From Luteibacter sp. SG786 (GTDB taxonomy: Bacteria > Pseudomonadota > Gammaproteobacteria > Xanthomonadales > Rhodanobacteraceae), in contig NZ_JAAOYX010000001.1 in the NCBI RefSeq assembly GCF_011759605.1, positions 2,099,063 to 2,163,062 on the forward strand: DNA of 64,000 nt. The letters run 5' to 3'. How positions within the stretch are numbered: the stretch's first letter is position 1; each line of letters opens with the position of its first letter. Positions 39,519 through 50,221 of the stretch are shown in pieces. Below the pieces are notes generated by a model. The model searched no databases. It saw only the letters and a program-made list of their open reading frames with translations, and was not told the DNA's origin. Both the position numbers and the translations under genes were made by a program.

Positions 39519-40154
39519 TTACACCAGCCCGTGATCGCGAACGTAGTCGAGAAGCAGGCCATCGTGGTGCACACCCAGCTTGCGCATTGCGTCGCGCTTC
39601 TGCCGGCTGATGGTCTTTACCGATTTGCCTTCGCGGTCCGCGATCTGCTGCAGCGACATGCCGGCGACGAAGGCCTTGATCACCTCCGTTTCGCGTGGCG
39701 ACAGTGGCGCGCCGGGCATGGCATCGGATACTTCGTCCGTCTCGTTCAGGATCTCCAGGAGCGTTTCGCTGAGATAGGTTTCGCCACTTGCCACCGCCCG
39801 CGCGGCGACCGGCAATTCGTCCATGGGCGCGCGCTTGTCGACGATGCCCAGCACGCCGCGGTTGAGCATGGACATCAGCGCCGCGGGTCGATTGATCATG
39901 GTGAGAACCACCACCGCAACCTGCGGATGCTCCTTCACGATCCTTTCGATCAGGGGGAAACCGTCGTCCTGCCGGTCGCTCGGCATGAGAAAATCCGTAA
40001 TCACGACGTCACATGCGCGGTCGCCGAGCATGGACAGTAGCTCGTCCGCGGACTGAGCTTCACCCACCACGTCGATATGCGCGGTCCTCAGCGCCAAGGC
40101 GCCACCAGCGAGAACCAGGGGGTGGTCGTCTGCCAGAATGACCTTGAGTGACAT
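39519..40154 (-). CDS. RcsB-like LuxR-type response regulator
   Basis: DNA-binding response regulator of 211 residues. The receiver domain shows ADDHP at 8-12 and the phospho-acceptor Asp54 in VITDFLMPSDRQDDGFPLIERI, with the SD..DG insertion seen in RcsB-like proteins. The C-terminal LuxR helix-turn-helix (LSPRETEVIKAFVAGMSLQQIADREGKSVKTISRQKRDAMRKLGV) also has the RcsB-type KTIS-QK-AM-KLG pattern. It is divergent from the hybrid kinase, its likely partner, and together they resemble EvgAS/BvgAS systems. Confidence 0.9.
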   Translation of the reverse strand: MSLKVILADDHPLVLAGGALALRTAHIDVVGEAQSADELLSMLGDRACDVVITDFLMPSDRQDDGFPLIERIVKEHPQVAVVVLTMINRPAALMSMLNRGVLGIVDKRAPMDELPVAARAVASGETYLSETLLEILNETDEVSDAMPGAPLSPRETEVIKAFVAGMSLQQIADREGKSVKTISRQKRDAMRKLGVHHDGLLLDYVRDHGLV

Positions 40155-40239
40155 GCCTCGTGTTCTCCTTACTGCATTGCGGTACTGCCGACTTCGGACC
40201 GATTATGCCCACGAACGCCCCCGCAACGAACCCCGCCAA

Positions 40240-43200
40240 GTGATTCGACGCCTGCTCCTGTTAATCCTGGTCGTGCTTGCCCTGACGGCGAACGCATCTG
40301 CCGATGCGCCATCGTCGCGCCAGGACGCGGAATGGCTGCGGCACCACCCGGTGCTTACGGTGGGCGCCTACCAGGAGGGTTATCCGCCATTCGAGGAATT
40401 GCGGGACGGCGAATTGGAGGGCCTGGGGCCCGACTACCTTCGCCAGATTGCGAAGGAACTGGGCGTCACGCTGCAGACGCGGATCTTTTCCAGCTGGCCG
40501 GAATTGCTCGGTGCGCTGGCACGGGGGGAAATCGATGTCGCCACCTCGGTCACCCCGGTGGAAAAAGGCATGCCGGGCATTCGCATCGGTGCCACCTATT
40601 TCGAATCGCTGCCCGCGCTGGTCGAGCGCGCGGACGCCCCCGTCGTCCATCGCCCGGGCGACCTGCGTGGGAAGCGGCTCGCCGTGCACACGGGCTATTT
40701 CGACCTGGCGGCGCTGCGCCGCGAACTTCCCGAAACCACGCTCGTGGAAACCAAGTCCACGGCCGAGGCGCTGGCGCTCGTGCGCTCCGGCGAGGTAACC
40801 GCCTATCTCGACAATCCCTATTCCGCACGGGAATTCGTCTCCCGCCTGGGGCTGGAGTCGCAACTCCGTGTGGGCGCGCCGCTGGCGCTGCCGATCAGTG
40901 CGCTCGCCTTCGCGGTACCGGCCGACCGCGCGCCCCTGGGCCGGGCCATCGACGACGCGTTGGCCGAGCTCACGGCCGCCGACCATGGACGCCTGCGCGC
41001 CCGGTGGATCGGCAGGGACATCGCGCCCCGGCCGCAGCAGGCCGGCATTCCGCTCAGCGCGAAGGAGAAGGCGTGGCTGAAGGCCCTGCCGGCGCTTCGC
41101 CTGGGGGTGGACCCGAGCTATGCGCCTTTCAGCCTTCTCTCGGGAAGAGGCGAGGCAGAAGGGCTCGCGCTGGACTATGTGCGCGAGGTCGCCGCGGAGC
41201 TGGGCATCCGGCTCACCCAGGTGCCTAGCGAGAACTGGGCGGATACCGTACAGAAGGTGCGCAACGGCGAAGTGGACCTGGTCGCGGCGATCAATCCGCA
41301 GAGCGCCACGTTCCCGCACCTGGAACCCAGCGTGCCGTACCTGGATTTTCCCATCATGATCGTCACGCGCGAGGGCTCGCCTACGATTGCCGGGGTGGAA
41401 GACCTCGCAGGAAAACGGGTGCTGGGCAACGTCACGCGCGATCCCATCCGCCGTCTGCTCAAAGGCATTCCCAACGTGCAGGCGATGCCGGTGGACACCG
41501 AGCGGGAAGGCATGCGCCGCCTCGCCGCAGGGGAGGGCGATGCCTTCGTCGGCAACCTCGCTTCCGTCGATTACCACATCCGCGATGCGTTCCTCGGGCA
41601 GTTGAAGGTCGCCGCGCCCACCGGCGACAGCGAGGCCATCGCGATCGGCGTCAGTCGCGACCTTGCACCGCTGCTGCCGCTGGTCAACCGCGCGCTCGTG
41701 AACCTGCCCGTGCATCGACAGCAGGAGATCCGCAACACGTGGTTCGCCTCGCATTACATCGTCGGCCCCACGTGGCACGAGATCGCCAGCCGCGTGTTGC
41801 CGTTCGTCGCGGTCCTGCTGGTTTCACTGGTCGCGATCAGCTACGCGTACCTCAACCTGCGCCGCGAAACACGGCGGCGCGAGCGCACGGAGCGCCGTCT
41901 CGCCGAAGTGACAGCGCACGTGCCGGCGGTGGTTTACGAAGCCGTGCGCGGTACGGACGGAACCTACGCCATGACCTATGTCGGCGGCGATCCGCAGAGC
42001 ATCCTCGGCATGGAACCCGCCGAACTGCTCGCCGGCGAGGCGACGATGCTCGCCGGCATCCCGGACGAGGACCGCGAGAAGCTGCGCGCGGCGTTCGAGC
42101 GTTCCGCGCGCGAGCTCCAGCCGTTGCACGTCACCGTACGGGCGCAGGTGGACGGGCGCATGCGTTATCTGAGTTCCGATGCCGTGCCGTTGGCGGCGGC
42201 CGACGGCACCGTGCGCTGGAACGGCTATTGGGTGGACGTGACCGCGCAGGAACTGGCGGCCAAGGGCGTGGCGCGCGCACGCGACGAGGCGGAGGCCGCC
42301 ACGCGTGCCAAGAGCGACTTCCTCGCCACCATCAGTCACGAAATCCGCACGCCCATGAACGGGGTCATCGGTCTGCTCGACGTGCTGGAGCGGACGCGCC
42401 TCGACGCATCCCAGCGCAGCATGGTCTCCACCATCGAGCACTCGGCCGAAGCGTTGCTGCACATCCTCGACGACGTGCTCGACTTCTCCAAGATCGAGGC
42501 AGGGCACCTCGACCTCGATCCACGGCCGGCAGACGTGCGGGCCATCGTCGAGGGCGCCATCGCCATCCTCGCCGCGCAGGCGGAGGCCAAGGGGCTCCTG
42601 CTGCGTTCCACCATCGACGATACGCTGGCGCCGTATCTCGTGGTGGACGACGGCCGGCTTCGCCAGGTGCTGCTCAACCTCCTCGGCAACGCCATCAAGT
42701 TCACGGAACGCGGCGAAGTGCGCGTGGAAGTACGTGCGGACGGCCAGCAAGGTGCGCGGCAGGGGGTGCGTATCGTCGTGACGGACACGGGCATCGGCAT
42801 CCACGCGGCGAAACTGCGCCATGTCTTCGCACCTTTCAGTCAGGCCGACTCGTCCACCAACCGTCGTTTCGGCGGCACGGGCCTGGGATTGAGCATCTCG
42901 CGACGGCTGATCGAACGCATGGGCGGGCATATCGCCATCGAGAGCGAGCCTGCGCGCGGCACCACGGTTACCGTGACCCTGGCATTGCCGGTGGCGAAGG
43001 CGCCCCCGCCGCCGGCCGACGCATCCACCGTCCCGGCGCCCGCGATGGCTTCCGCGCGGCGCGAAGCGCGCATCCTGCTGGCCGAGGACCATCCCGTGAA
43101 CCAGGAACTGGTTCGCGTGCAACTCGCGATGCGTGGCCATGTCTGCGATGTGGTGGAAGACGGCGTCGCGGCGCTGGCCGCACTGGATGCCGCGCCGTAC

Positions 43201-43800
43201 GACCTGTTGCTGGTGGACTGCCACATGCCGCGCATGGACGGCTACGAGCTGGCGCGGGAAGTCCGCCGGCGCGAGGAAGGCTCCGGACGACACCTGCCCA
43301 TTGTCGCGATGACGGCCGACGCGCGTTCCGACCAGCGCGAGCGTTGTCTCGCCGCGGGCATGGACGACCTGCTGCGCAAACCCATCAGGCTCGATACCTT
43401 CCATGCCGCCATCGAGCGATGGCTTGCGCCGCCTGCCGAGACATCGCCCGAACTCGACATGGCGCGCATGCGGCGTGTGTTCGGCACCGACGACAAGGTG
43501 GCGACGGTGCTCCGTGCCGGTGTCGCCACCACCCGCGATGCCCTTCGCCGTTTGCCGTCCTTGCTGGAGCGTGGCGATACGGAGGAGGTGGCGGGCTGGC
43601 TGCACCACGTGCTGGGCGGCGTGAACGTCTTCGGGAATTTCGCAGTGGGCGATCGGGGCGAGCAGATGGAGCTCGCCCTGCGCGAAGGCGGCGAGGTCGA
43701 CCCGGTGGCCCTCGATGCCTTCGCGGCCGACGTGGCGCGCTTCGCCGACGGATTGGAGCGGTGCGCCGAATCCCTGTCCGCGAACGGCGGTCAGTCGTAG
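40240..43800 (+). CDS. BvgS/EvgS-like hybrid sensor histidine kinase with two periplasmic binding domains
   Basis: A 1186-residue membrane kinase. Signal or anchor ([23 protein letters not shown]); two tandem Venus-flytrap domains (about 30-265 and 270-510: [19 protein letters not shown] and [20 protein letters not shown]); one transmembrane helix ([19 protein letters not shown]); PAS domain; HisKA with His about 700 ([16 protein letters not shown]); HATPase ([24 protein letters not shown]); receiver Asp about 993 ([15 protein letters not shown]); and HPt with LHHVLGG (about 1122). GTG at 40240 is chosen because longer in-frame starts overlap the divergent regulator gene. The ligand is probably a small solute. 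Confidence 0.9.
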   Translation: MIRRLLLLILVVLALTANASADAPSSRQDAEWLRHHPVLTVGAYQEGYPPFEELRDGELEGLGPDYLRQIAKELGVTLQTRIFSSWPELLGALARGEIDVATSVTPVEKGMPGIRIGATYFESLPALVERADAPVVHRPGDLRGKRLAVHTGYFDLAALRRELPETTLVETKSTAEALALVRSGEVTAYLDNPYSAREFVSRLGLESQLRVGAPLALPISALAFAVPADRAPLGRAIDDALAELTAADHGRLRARWIGRDIAPRPQQAGIPLSAKEKAWLKALPALRLGVDPSYAPFSLLSGRGEAEGLALDYVREVAAELGIRLTQVPSENWADTVQKVRNGEVDLVAAINPQSATFPHLEPSVPYLDFPIMIVTREGSPTIAGVEDLAGKRVLGNVTRDPIRRLLKGIPNVQAMPVDTEREGMRRLAAGEGDAFVGNLASVDYHIRDAFLGQLKVAAPTGDSEAIAIGVSRDLAPLLPLVNRALVNLPVHRQQEIRNTWFASHYIVGPTWHEIASRVLPFVAVLLVSLVAISYAYLNLRRETRRRERTERRLAEVTAHVPAVVYEAVRGTDGTYAMTYVGGDPQSILGMEPAELLAGEATMLAGIPDEDREKLRAAFERSARELQPLHVTVRAQVDGRMRYLSSDAVPLAAADGTVRWNGYWVDVTAQELAAKGVARARDEAEAATRAKSDFLATISHEIRTPMNGVIGLLDVLERTRLDASQRSMVSTIEHSAEALLHILDDVLDFSKIEAGHLDLDPRPADVRAIVEGAIAILAAQAEAKGLLLRSTIDDTLAPYLVVDDGRLRQVLLNLLGNAIKFTERGEVRVEVRADGQQGARQGVRIVVTDTGIGIHAAKLRHVFAPFSQADSSTNRRFGGTGLGLSISRRLIERMGGHIAIESEPARGTTVTVTLALPVAKAPPPPADASTVPAPAMASARREARILLAEDHPVNQELVRVQLAMRGHVCDVVEDGVAALAALDAAPYDLLLVDCHMPRMDGYELAREVRRREEGSGRHLPIVAMTADARSDQRERCLAAGMDDLLRKPIRLDTFHAAIERWLAPPAETSPELDMARMRRVFGTDDKVATVLRAGVATTRDALRRLPSLLERGDTEEVAGWLHHVLGGVNVFGNFAVGDRGEQMELALREGGEVDPVALDAFAADVARFADGLERCAESLSANGGQS

Positions 43801-44291
43801 GCGACGGAGAGCACGGCGAAACGCGTGCGGCCGCCGGGTAGCTCGGCGTCGAATTCGTCGTCGATGCGCTTCTTCAGCACGGCGCGCGCCAGCGGCGAAT
43901 CCACGCTGATCCAACCCTTGCGCGCGTCGGTCTCGTCGGGCCCCACGATGCGATAGCGCACCGTTTCCCCGGTTTCCACGTTTTCCAGTTCCATCGTGGC
44001 GCCGAAGAACACCGCGTCGCGTTGCGTGGGCGATGCCTCCACGACCTTCAGCACGGGTATGCGCTTGCTGAGGTAACGGGCACGCCGATCGATCTCGCCG
44101 AGCTGCTTCTTGCGATAGGTGTATTCCGCGTTCTCAGAGCGATCGCCTTCGGCCGCGGCAGCGGCGAGCGCCTTCACCACCTCGGGGCGCACGGTGTGCC
44201 ATAGATGGTCGAGTTCGGCTTTCAACCGCTCGAAGCCATCGCGCGTGATGATCGCCGTGGACGAGGGGGAGGGTGGACGCCAGCGGCTCAT
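43791..44291 (-). CDS. greB: Transcription elongation factor GreB
   Basis: Cleavage factor of 166 residues that enters the RNA polymerase secondary channel and rescues backtracked complexes. The coiled-coil domain carries the acidic tip and GreB pattern ([31 protein letters not shown]), and the C-terminal globular domain contains the [25 protein letters not shown] stretch. Its start overlaps the stop of the upstream membrane-protein gene by 4 bp (ATGA). Its 3' end overlaps the convergent kinase gene by about 10 bp. Confidence 0.94.
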   Translation of the reverse strand: MSRWRPPSPSSTAIITRDGFERLKAELDHLWHTVRPEVVKALAAAAAEGDRSENAEYTYRKKQLGEIDRRARYLSKRIPVLKVVEASPTQRDAVFFGATMELENVETGETVRYRIVGPDETDARKGWISVDSPLARAVLKKRIDDEFDAELPGGRTRFAVLSVAYD

Positions 44292-45550
44292 GTGTGCGCC
44301 TTTCGCGTCAGGGCAAGGGATGCCAGCAACGCTTCGATATCGGCGGCCAACGGGTGCTCCGGATGTTCCGCGAGAAGGCGACGGCCCAACGCCGCCGCTT
44401 CCGCCACCTGTCCCAACCGTTCGTGCATGCGCAGGGCGAGCAGCCCGTAATGGGGCGCCCCCATGTCCGCGGGCCACGTGCGCAGGTAGCTGAGCGAGAG
44501 ATGCAGCGCGAGCCGGGTCATGCCGCCATGTGCCGCGGTGTCGGCGAGCGGGCCGCAGGTGAGCGTGTCGTCCGGCAGGAACGAGGGGTCCACGTCGAGG
44601 CAGTCCTGTACCACGCCAAGCGCGCGCCGCTGTTCCCTGCCTGCCACGAGGGCCGCGATCCATATCTGGCCGTGCACCAGCAGTTCCGGCAGGCGACCCT
44701 GCGCACGCAACAGTTCCCGATAGCGCCCGTGCAGCGCCGCGGGGGCCAGCCCTTCGCGCAGCCGTTCGGTGAGGATGTCCGTGGCGGCGGGCACGTCCTC
44801 GCGTGCGATGAGGTTCACATGCGCAAGCAGCGCCATGTCGTCGTCAGGCTCGATGGCTTCGGCGATCGTCTCCGATTCCGGCCGATAGCCCAGCGCCTCG
44901 TGCCGATGGTGGATGAGGGCGCCCATGAGATGGAAGTTGTACACAGTGAGGTAGTTCGCGACGAGGTAGTAACCCATGGTGCCGAAGAACGTGGGGCCGT
45001 GATCCTTCATGGCGTATTGCGCGGCCGCTTGCAGCAGGCTGCTGGCGAGCATTACGGCGAACAGCACCAGATAGGCGCCGCCGAAACGAGCGATCGCGGC
45101 CACCCATGTCGCCGGGTTCAGCGCTGCGCCCACGCCGTCGAAGGTCAGGGACATCGTCATCACGGGCAATACGAAAGCGAATGCCAGCGAGACGAGCAGG
45201 CCCGGCACGCCCAGGAAGATCGGCGCCAGCACGCCGATGGCGTTGCCGGTGAGCTGGATGAGGATGAGCGCAACGCTCGTCTTGTCCTCGGCATGGACCG
45301 CTATCTCCGGCGGATCGGCATAGCCGTCGGCACTTCGGCGCAGGCACTCGAAGGCATACGTGTAGATGGCGATCCACCCCAGCACCACCACCAGCAGCCG
45401 GAACCCCGTGATGGGGAGGAAGGCCAGCGATTCGAACAGCGTGACGGCGCCGATCGTGATCGGCGCGGCGCCCCGCATGGGATAGCGCCACCCGGTGCGG
45501 GCACGCTCGGCGAAGGGGGTGCTCGCGTCGGCCAGCTCATGACGCTGCAT
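44288..45550 (-). CDS. Hypothetical membrane protein with C-terminal TPR-like domain
   Basis: A 420-residue protein. After a short hydrophilic N-terminus come about six membrane segments ([89 protein letters not shown]). From about residue 230 the sequence becomes helical and tetratricopeptide-like ([39 protein letters not shown]... [29 protein letters not shown]). I know no function. It is placed between the HerA-like ATPase gene and greB, overlapping greB by 4 bp and lying 2 bp after the ATPase gene stop. Confidence 0.75.
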   Translation of the reverse strand: MQRHELADASTPFAERARTGWRYPMRGAAPITIGAVTLFESLAFLPITGFRLLVVVLGWIAIYTYAFECLRRSADGYADPPEIAVHAEDKTSVALILIQLTGNAIGVLAPIFLGVPGLLVSLAFAFVLPVMTMSLTFDGVGAALNPATWVAAIARFGGAYLVLFAVMLASSLLQAAAQYAMKDHGPTFFGTMGYYLVANYLTVYNFHLMGALIHHRHEALGYRPESETIAEAIEPDDDMALLAHVNLIAREDVPAATDILTERLREGLAPAALHGRYRELLRAQGRLPELLVHGQIWIAALVAGREQRRALGVVQDCLDVDPSFLPDDTLTCGPLADTAAHGGMTRLALHLSLSYLRTWPADMGAPHYGLLALRMHERLGQVAEAAALGRRLLAEHPEHPLAADIEALLASLALTRKAHT

Positions 45551-45552
45551 GG

Positions 45553-47049
45553 TCAGCGGCGCCCGCCGAAGATGCTGCCGAGGATGCCGCGCACGATCTG
45601 CTGCCCGGCACGCGAACCGGCGGTGCGCACCATCGACTTCGCCATGGTCTCGATCATTCCCTGGCGGCGTTTCGTGCCGAACACGGCGTCGCGAACCGCA
45701 TCGCCCCAGGTGGAATCGCCGTCGTCTTCCTTCTGTGTTTTCACCGGCGGCGCGTCGGCGGCGTTCTTCTCGCCGGCGCGGGCGGCGAGACGTTCCTGCG
45801 CGGATTCGCGGTTCACCGGCGTGTCGTACTTGGCGCCTACCGGCGACCGCGAACGCACCGCTGCCCGTTCTTCCGGGGTGATGGCGCCGATGCGGCATTC
45901 CGGCGTGGAGACCAGCACCTTCTGCACGGGCGAGGGCACACCGCCGTCGCCCAGCATGGAGGCGAGTGCTTCGCCCGTGCCGAGCGTGCCGATCGTTTCC
46001 ACGACGTCGAGCTTCGGATTGCGCGCAAAGGTTTCCGCAGCCGCTTTCACGGCTTTCTGGTCGCGCGGCGTGAACGCGCGCAGCGCATGCTGCACGCGGT
46101 TGCCCAACTGCCCGAGTATCTCGCCAGGCACGTCGTCCGGGTTCTGCGAACAGAAATACACGCCCACGCCCTTGGAACGGATGAGGCGAACCACTTGCTC
46201 CACGCGCTGGCGCAGCGCGGCGGGCGCGTCATCGAACAGCAGATGCGCCTCGTCGAAGAAGAACACGAGCTTCGGCTGGTCCAGGTCGCCCACTTCCGGC
46301 AACTGTTCGAACAGTTCCGACAGCAGCCAGAGCAGGAACGTGGAATAGAGCCGGGGCTTCAGGATCAGTGTGTCGGCGGCGAGCACGCTGATGACGCCGC
46401 GGCCGCTCATGTCCTGGCGCATCAGGTCGGACAGCTCCAGCGCGGGCTCGCCGAAGAACGCATCCGCGCCATCCTGTTCGAGCTTCAGCAGGGCGCGCTG
46501 GATGGCGGCCACGCTCTGCGCGCTTATCAATCCGTAGCGGGCCGAGATGTCCTTCGCGTTTTCGGCCGCGAAGCCGAGCATCGCCCGCAGGTCGGCGAGA
46601 TCGAGCAAGAGCAGGCCTTCGTCGTCGGCGACCCGGAAGATCACCTCCATCACGCCTTCCTGGGTGTCGTTGAGTTCCAGGATGCGCGAAAGCAGGGTGG
46701 GGCCCATTTCCGACACCGTGGCTCGCACGGGATGCCCGGATTTGCCGTAGATGTCCCAAAACACCACGGGATTGGCCTGCGGCTTCCAGTCCGCAACGCT
46801 GAGTTTCTGCAGCCTCGCGGTCAGCTTCTCTGTGGGCGCCCCGGCGGCTTGCGCCAATCCGGCCAGGTCGCCCTTGGCATCGGCGAGGAAGCAGGGCACG
46901 CCCATGCGCGAAAAGCCCTCCGCCAGGAGCATCAGGCTCACCGATTTGCCGGTGCCCGTGGCCCCCGCGATCATGCCGTGGCGATTGCCGTAGCGGGAAT
47001 CGAGGGACACCGAGCCCTCGTCGCCGCGGCCAATGAGGATCGTCGTCAT
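45553..47049 (-). CDS. HerA-like helicase/ATPase, DUF853 family (YjgR-like)
   Basis: FtsK/HerA superfamily ATPase of 498 residues. Walker A is AGATGTGKSVSL (residues 28-39), Walker B is KLVFFFDEAHLLFDD, and the glutamine-containing sensor stretch YFCSQNPDDVPGEILGQLGNRVQHALRAFTPRD follows. The C-terminus is a variable basic linker and a small glycine-rich tail (ILGSIFGGRR). The family is widespread and its cellular role is not settled. Two bases after its stop the hypothetical membrane protein begins, then greB, suggesting one operon. Confidence 0.92.
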   Translation of the reverse strand: MTTILIGRGDEGSVSLDSRYGNRHGMIAGATGTGKSVSLMLLAEGFSRMGVPCFLADAKGDLAGLAQAAGAPTEKLTARLQKLSVADWKPQANPVVFWDIYGKSGHPVRATVSEMGPTLLSRILELNDTQEGVMEVIFRVADDEGLLLLDLADLRAMLGFAAENAKDISARYGLISAQSVAAIQRALLKLEQDGADAFFGEPALELSDLMRQDMSGRGVISVLAADTLILKPRLYSTFLLWLLSELFEQLPEVGDLDQPKLVFFFDEAHLLFDDAPAALRQRVEQVVRLIRSKGVGVYFCSQNPDDVPGEILGQLGNRVQHALRAFTPRDQKAVKAAAETFARNPKLDVVETIGTLGTGEALASMLGDGGVPSPVQKVLVSTPECRIGAITPEERAAVRSRSPVGAKYDTPVNRESAQERLAARAGEKNAADAPPVKTQKEDDGDSTWGDAVRDAVFGTKRRQGMIETMAKSMVRTAGSRAGQQIVRGILGSIFGGRR

Positions 47050-47187
47050 GGTTCGTCCTTCTTAAGCGTGACCTGAGCAAGTTTACGCAACGGCGCGTGT
47101 TTACGGCGATTTTTCGGCCCTTGGTGCTTGAGTCTCGCGGCCCCCGGGGGTAACGTTGCCGGCAATGCCTTACCCCCGAGCCTGTGC

Positions 47188-48717
47188 ATGTCCGTCCGTA
47201 TCCCGCGACCTTTCCTCATCCTGCCGCTTGCGATCCTTGCCGGCTGCGCATCGAGCGGCGCCCCACGTTCCTCCGGCAAGGCCACTCCCGAGGTCAATGC
47301 CTTGTACGACCGGATGAACCAGGCGAGCAAGGGGTATGAGGCGTCGATCGACCAGGCCCGCCGCGGCGACACCCCGGAAGCCGCCCGCACGCGCAAGCAG
47401 TCGCTCGACCAGCTGAAGGACGCCTCGGCGCGTTGTGCCCTCACGGCCGGCTGCGACCAGCAACGTTTCGCCGCCGTGTTCGACCGGCTGCTGCGGCTCA
47501 AGGACGGCAGCTTCATCGAGGGCGAGGACGCCGACGACACCGAGCAGGAAGCCGAAGTGGGCGCCCAGCCGGGCGATGCCTCGAAGTCGCTCGTGGTCGG
47601 CGCGCTGCCGCAGGCGCAGCGCAGCGTTACGATGCTCAAGGGCCAGCAGTTTTCCGACCTCATGGTGATGAACGGGCCGGTAAAGGCGGCGCTGGAAATG
47701 TGGCTGACCCAGCTGCGTCCGAACCTGATGGACGCCTACGTCAACTACCAGATGCTCCGCTACAAGATGTGGCCGGCATACAAGAAAGCCGACCTTCCCG
47801 AGGCGCTGCTCTTCGGCATCATGGCCAAGGAATCCGGAGGCAAGGTGCACGCCGTGTCGCGCTCCGGGGCATCGGGGCCGCTCCAGTTCATGTATGCCAC
47901 CGGCCTGCGCTTTGGCCTTTCCAACACCGACGGCTTCGACCAGCGCTTCGATCCCACCATGGCGGCGCAGGCCAATGCCGAATACATCGACGAGCAGTTG
48001 GGTGTATTCAACAACAACCTCGAACTGACGCTTGCGGCGTACAACGCCGGCGAGGGGCGCATGCGCCGCCTTGCCGCGGCGAATCCGGGCGCGGGCTTCT
48101 ACGATCCGCAGATCTATGGGCAGATGTCGGCCGAGACGCGCGATTACGTTCCGATGGTGCTGGCCGCCGCCTGGCTGTTCCTGCACCCCGACAGCTACCA
48201 CCTGAACTGGCCGAAGATCGACGGCGAGCCGGGGCAACTCGTCTTGAAGCGCCCGGCGTCGCTAGCCGAACTCACCGTCTGCCTCGGCTCCGCGCAGGGC
48301 ATGTCGGAGGGCTGGTTCCGCACGTTGCGAAACCTCAATCCGCGTCTCGATCCGCAGATGAGCCAACCGGTCGGGACACGGCTCGAAGTGCCCAAGCAAC
48401 TCGAGAAAGCGTATGCCGCCACCTGCACCGACGGTCCCTGGCCGATCCTCGCCAGCGACCTGCACAACGCGGTGAAGATCGTGGCACCTCCGCCGCCGGC
48501 GGCCACGTCGGCCGCGCTGGCGAACGGCCCGTCGCCGTCCGCCGCGAAGTCGCCGTCCCGCGGGTCAAGGCAATACACCGTGCGCCGTGGCGACACGCTC
48601 GTGGGCATCGCGCGCAAGAGCAGCTGCGCCGATGTGGAAGACATAGCGCGCTTGAACGGGCTGAAGGGGCACCACTTGACGGTGGGGCAGGCGATTCGCG
48701 TGCCGGTTTGCCGCTGA
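47188..48717 (+). CDS. Lipoprotein lytic transglycosylase with LysM domain (MltD-like)
   Basis: Outer-membrane murein hydrolase of 509 residues. The lipoprotein signal ends in LAGC (Cys20). An N-terminal region of unknown structure (about 30-180) precedes the SLT domain, with catalytic glutamate about residue 214 (FGIMAKESGGKVHAVSRSGASGPLQFM) and the ELTLAAYNAGEGRM motif. A proline/alanine linker leads to a C-terminal LysM domain (YTVRRGDTLVGIARKSSCADVEDIARLNGLKGHHL). It is divergent from the HerA-like gene. MltD of E. coli usually has more than one LysM. Confidence 0.88.
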   Translation: MSVRIPRPFLILPLAILAGCASSGAPRSSGKATPEVNALYDRMNQASKGYEASIDQARRGDTPEAARTRKQSLDQLKDASARCALTAGCDQQRFAAVFDRLLRLKDGSFIEGEDADDTEQEAEVGAQPGDASKSLVVGALPQAQRSVTMLKGQQFSDLMVMNGPVKAALEMWLTQLRPNLMDAYVNYQMLRYKMWPAYKKADLPEALLFGIMAKESGGKVHAVSRSGASGPLQFMYATGLRFGLSNTDGFDQRFDPTMAAQANAEYIDEQLGVFNNNLELTLAAYNAGEGRMRRLAAANPGAGFYDPQIYGQMSAETRDYVPMVLAAAWLFLHPDSYHLNWPKIDGEPGQLVLKRPASLAELTVCLGSAQGMSEGWFRTLRNLNPRLDPQMSQPVGTRLEVPKQLEKAYAATCTDGPWPILASDLHNAVKIVAPPPPAATSAALANGPSPSAAKSPSRGSRQYTVRRGDTLVGIARKSSCADVEDIARLNGLKGHHLTVGQAIRVPVCR

Positions 48718-48720
48718 GAT

Positions 48721-49167
48721 TTACGCCACCGCTTGCGGGCCGCTCATCCAGCTCGCGGTGGGCTCACGTCGTTCCGACGCGGACAACTCCTTGATCTGGC
48801 GCATCAGGCGCAGGATCTGCCGATGGAGTTCTTCCATGCCCGGGCGGCGCGAATCGAGGGTCTCGTGGTAGACGGCGGCAATCCACAGGGCGACGCCACG
48901 CGTGGCGATCAACGGATTTTCCGAGCGCGCCTTGCCAAGGCCGATATCCGGTCCATGGCCGTAAGTGCTGTAGCGTTCTTCCGGCGGCGTGCCGTACAGG
49001 TGGGGGAAATCGCAAGCCGCGGCCTGTTCCATCTCGCGCCTTACCAGTTGCTGGAGGTCGGCATGCGCGCGCACCGGCAGGGCGAGTACCACGCGTTCGA
49101 TATCGGCGAGCTGCCGGCGAAGACGAATTTCGCGATTGACAGCGATGAGATGGGTGACCAGACGCAT
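48721..49167 (-). CDS. Hypothetical protein
   Basis: A 148-residue, predominantly helical protein without signal peptide. It starts MRLVTHLIAVNREIRLRRQLADIERVVLAL and carries a polar middle with the tyrosine-rich PHLYGTPPEERYSTYGHGPDIGLG, ending in another helical segment (GMEELHRQILRLMRQIKELSASE). I recognise no family. The ATG at 49167 follows AGGGGA at normal spacing, which supports translation. It lies 3 bp from the stop of the transglycosylase gene and converges on it. Confidence 0.65.
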   Translation of the reverse strand: MRLVTHLIAVNREIRLRRQLADIERVVLALPVRAHADLQQLVRREMEQAAACDFPHLYGTPPEERYSTYGHGPDIGLGKARSENPLIATRGVALWIAAVYHETLDSRRPGMEELHRQILRLMRQIKELSASERREPTASWMSGPQAVA

Positions 49168-49298
49168 GGACGACTTCCCCTAGTACGGATGCTTCTTGCG
49201 GTCCCGTGCCTCTCCCCCGATGGAGGCAGCGGTCCGGGGAGAATACCCCGGCCATGCGTCAAATGTAAGACGTTTTCGTCACATTGTGACGCGGTTCG

Positions 49299-50156
49299 TC
49301 ATGCGTTCCCGGTGGCGGCTCCGGACCAGCGCCCCAGCCGCTGTCCGACGATAACCTGTTGTTGCGGCTTGAGATCGTCGAGCACATAGCCCTCGGGCAA
49401 CAGCAGGATGACCGTGGAGCCCATATTGAAGCGGGCCATTTCGGCGAAGCGCTCCAGCTTCACATGCCGGTCGCGGCAATCGTGGTGACGGATATCGGAC
49501 GCATACGGCGGAATGGCCAGGCCGTCCCATACGGTGGCAACGCTGGACACGAGGATCGCCCCGACCATCACCGACACGAAGGGGCCGTGCACGCCCTGGA
49601 AATGACACACCAGCCGCTCGTTACGGGCGAAGACGCGGGGAATGGCTTCCACCGCGAACGGCGCCACGCTGAAGATGCGGCCAGGCACGTGCGTGGTACC
49701 CGTGAGTTCGCCTTCCAGCGGCATGTGCACCCGGTGGTAGTCCCGCGGCGAGAGGTAGATCGTCACGAAGCTTCCGTTACGGAACGGCGCTGCCGCGGTT
49801 TCGTCGCCCAGCAGTTCGACGGCCGTGTATTCCTGCCCCTTGGCCTGGAAGATGCGGCCGTCGCGGATGCGCCCGGACTGGCTGATGCGACCGTCCGCGG
49901 GGGACACGATCGTGCCTGGATCGGGGTCGGCCCGGCGTGCATCGGCCTTCAGCTTGCGGGTGAAGAACGCATTGAAGTGCTGGTACGCGAACGGATCGGG
50001 CTGCGCCGCCTGGCTCATGTCCACGTCGTAGCGCTTCACGATCTCCCGGATCAGGAAGTTCTTCCACGGGGTCCACTCCCACCGGGTTGCCCAGTAGACG
50101 ATGCGCGAGAGGAAGCGGTGCGGGAGGATGTACTGCAGCAGGACGTTGGGCTTCAT
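49299..50156 (-). CDS. psd: Phosphatidylserine decarboxylase proenzyme
   Basis: Makes phosphatidylethanolamine from phosphatidylserine; 285 residues. The proenzyme cleaves itself before Ser247 in MGST (the family norm is LGST, so the leucine is replaced by methionine) to form the pyruvoyl cofactor. Conserved segments are TIVSPADGRISQSGRI, PRDYHRVHMPLEG and VFARNERLVCHF. ATG at 50156. It is transcribed alone, about 65 bp downstream of the LysR gene on the same strand. Confidence 0.95.
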   Translation of the reverse strand: MKPNVLLQYILPHRFLSRIVYWATRWEWTPWKNFLIREIVKRYDVDMSQAAQPDPFAYQHFNAFFTRKLKADARRADPDPGTIVSPADGRISQSGRIRDGRIFQAKGQEYTAVELLGDETAAAPFRNGSFVTIYLSPRDYHRVHMPLEGELTGTTHVPGRIFSVAPFAVEAIPRVFARNERLVCHFQGVHGPFVSVMVGAILVSSVATVWDGLAIPPYASDIRHHDCRDRHVKLERFAEMARFNMGSTVILLLPEGYVLDDLKPQQQVIVGQRLGRWSGAATGNA

Positions 50157-50221
50157 GCGCGGGAGTATAGGGGACGGGACGGAAAGCACCCACCCGCCCG
50201 GGTGACCCCCGGCGCGGGCCT

